NCBI GenBank assembly: GCA_964466965.1
Contig: CAYXPZ010000031.1
Coordinates: forward strand, 1-24,791
DNA from: Dichotomicrobium sp964466965
GTDB lineage: Bacteria > Pseudomonadota > Alphaproteobacteria > Rhizobiales > Rhodomicrobiaceae
DNA: 24,791 bases
Reading direction: 5' to 3'
Shown here: piece by piece, positions 23,930 through 24,791 of the stretch
Layout of the letters: each line of letters opens with the position of its first letter
Numbering within the stretch: position 1 is the first letter of the stretch
Notes under the pieces: generated by a model
Database searches by the model: none
The model's input: the letters and a program-made list of their open reading frames with translations, nothing else
What the model was told of the DNA's origin: nothing
Program-made: the position numbers and the translations under genes

Positions 23930-24791
23930 ATGCCCAAACGCACTGATATTGATTCTATTCTGGTGATTGGCGCCGGACCGATCGTGATCGGCCAGGCGTG
24001 CGAGTTCGACTATTCCGGAACGCAGGCCTGCAAGGCGCTGAAGGCCGAGGGGTACCGGATCGTGCTGGTGAATTCGAACCCGGCCACGATCATGACCGAC
24101 CCCGAACTGGCCGACACGACCTATGTCGAGCCGATCACGCCGGATTTCGTCGCCAAGATCATCGCCCGTGAGCGCCGGAACCACCCGGAAGAGCGCATGG
24201 CCTTGCTGCCGACCATGGGCGGTCAGACCGCGCTCAACACCGCGCTGGCGCTCCACCGCGACGGCACGCTGGACCAATACGGCATCGAGATGATCGGCGC
24301 GAACGCCGCGGCGATCGATATGGCCGAGGATCGGCAATCCTTCCGCGAGGCGATGGACCGCATCGGGATCGCCACGCCGCGCTCGATGCTGGTGCACGAC
24401 CTGAACGAGGCGCTCGGCGCGCTCGACCACGTCGGCCTGCCCGCAATCATCCGGCCGAGCTTCACGCTGGGCGGTATGGGTGGCGGCGTCGCGTATAATC
24501 GCGAGGAATACCTGCACATTATTGAGCGCGGGCTGGATGCCTCGCCGGCGAACCAGGTGCTGGTCGAGGAGTCGGTGCTCGGCTGGAAGGAATACGAGAT
24601 GGAGGTCGTTCGCGATAAGGCGGACAACTGCATCATCATCTGTTCCATCGAGAACGTCGACCCAATGGGTGTGCATACAGGCGATTCGATCACTGTCGCC
24701 CCGGCGCTGACGTTGACCGACAAGGAATACCAGCAAATGCGCAACGCCTCGATCGCGGTGCTGCGCGAGATCGGGGTGGAGACCGGCGGGT
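23930..24791 (+). CDS. carB: Carbamoyl-phosphate synthase large subunit, N-terminal part (runs off the window)
   Basis: CarB makes carbamoyl phosphate from bicarbonate, ammonia (from CarA) and two ATP for arginine and pyrimidine synthesis. The first 287 codons of about 1100 are here. Family signatures: DSILVIGAGPIVIGQACEFD near the start, YSGTQACKALKAEGYRIVLV, NSNPATIMTDPE, ADTTYVEPIT and LPTMGGQTALN. The ATP-grasp part follows with IIRPSFTLGGMGGG, EESVLGWKEYEMEVVRD and CSIENVDPMGVHTGDSITVA. The ATG at 23930 (MPKRTDIDSI) matches the standard start. carA is not adjacent in this window, so the two subunits are not in a tight operand on this side. The usual remaining domains lie beyond the edge. 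Confidence 0.97.
   Translation, partial: MPKRTDIDSILVIGAGPIVIGQACEFDYSGTQACKALKAEGYRIVLVNSNPATIMTDPELADTTYVEPITPDFVAKIIARERRNHPEERMALLPTMGGQTALNTALALHRDGTLDQYGIEMIGANAAAIDMAEDRQSFREAMDRIGIATPRSMLVHDLNEALGALDHVGLPAIIRPSFTLGGMGGGVAYNREEYLHIIERGLDASPANQVLVEESVLGWKEYEMEVVRDKADNCIIICSIENVDPMGVHTGDSITVAPALTLTDKEYQQMRNASIAVLREIGVETGG

Noticed and set aside
23765..24736. 323-codon minus-strand frame
   Set aside because: It is antisense to the highly conserved carB start; no domain pattern.

Overview
The window reads as high-GC alphaproteobacterial chromosome, most like Rhizobiales (Hyphomicrobiales). The evidence is the sdhE-mfd pair divergent from recG, a kdsB-pheA pair divergent from a CycM-like membrane-anchored cytochrome c, a yejAABEF peptide importer, and alphaproteobacterial signatures in PheA, KdsB and YejE. 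I see no rRNA, tRNA, insertion sequence, phage gene or CRISPR array. Assignments rest on reading motifs in the translations, with no database search.

Layout. 1-3380: mfd (start only, minus), sdhE (minus) and recG (plus), covering repair, replication-fork rescue and succinate dehydrogenase flavinylation. 3381-4087: two tandem paralogous genes for very small secreted peptides (minus), with a structured leader and their own terminator. 4088-5962: a cNMP-binding/NTE-like/patatin protein whose catalytic serine is replaced by glycine. 6023-6148: a third tiny secreted peptide gene (minus) ending in CxxC, with its own terminator. 6289-8063: kdsB-pheA (minus; lipopolysaccharide KDO activation and phenylalanine synthesis). 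8234-9490: a membrane-anchored cytochrome with two tandem class I heme domains.

9682-17341: a five-gene Yej-type peptide ABC importer with two adjacent solute-binding proteins, two permeases and a double ATPase. Its last stop codon abuts, base to base, the stop codon of a convergent gene (17342-18640) for a cNMP-binding domain fused to a CPBP (CAAX protease/Abi) membrane domain. 18641-19024 is noncoding and holds several inverted repeats. 19025-21947: a small secreted cysteine-containing protein and a large polytopic patatin-like hydrolase with an intact Ser-Asp dyad. 22162-23802: a CPA2 cation/proton antiporter with a C-terminal nucleotide-binding domain. 23930-end: start of carB.

The housekeeping genes are ordinary. 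The parts worth following are the small secreted peptide genes, the predicted catalytically dead cNMP-patatin protein, the diheme CycM variant, the cNMP-CPBP fusion, and the secreted protein/membrane patatin pair. Lipid- or envelope-directed proteins recur (two patatin-like, one CPBP, one peptide importer, three secreted peptides), but nothing in the sequence proves that they form one system.
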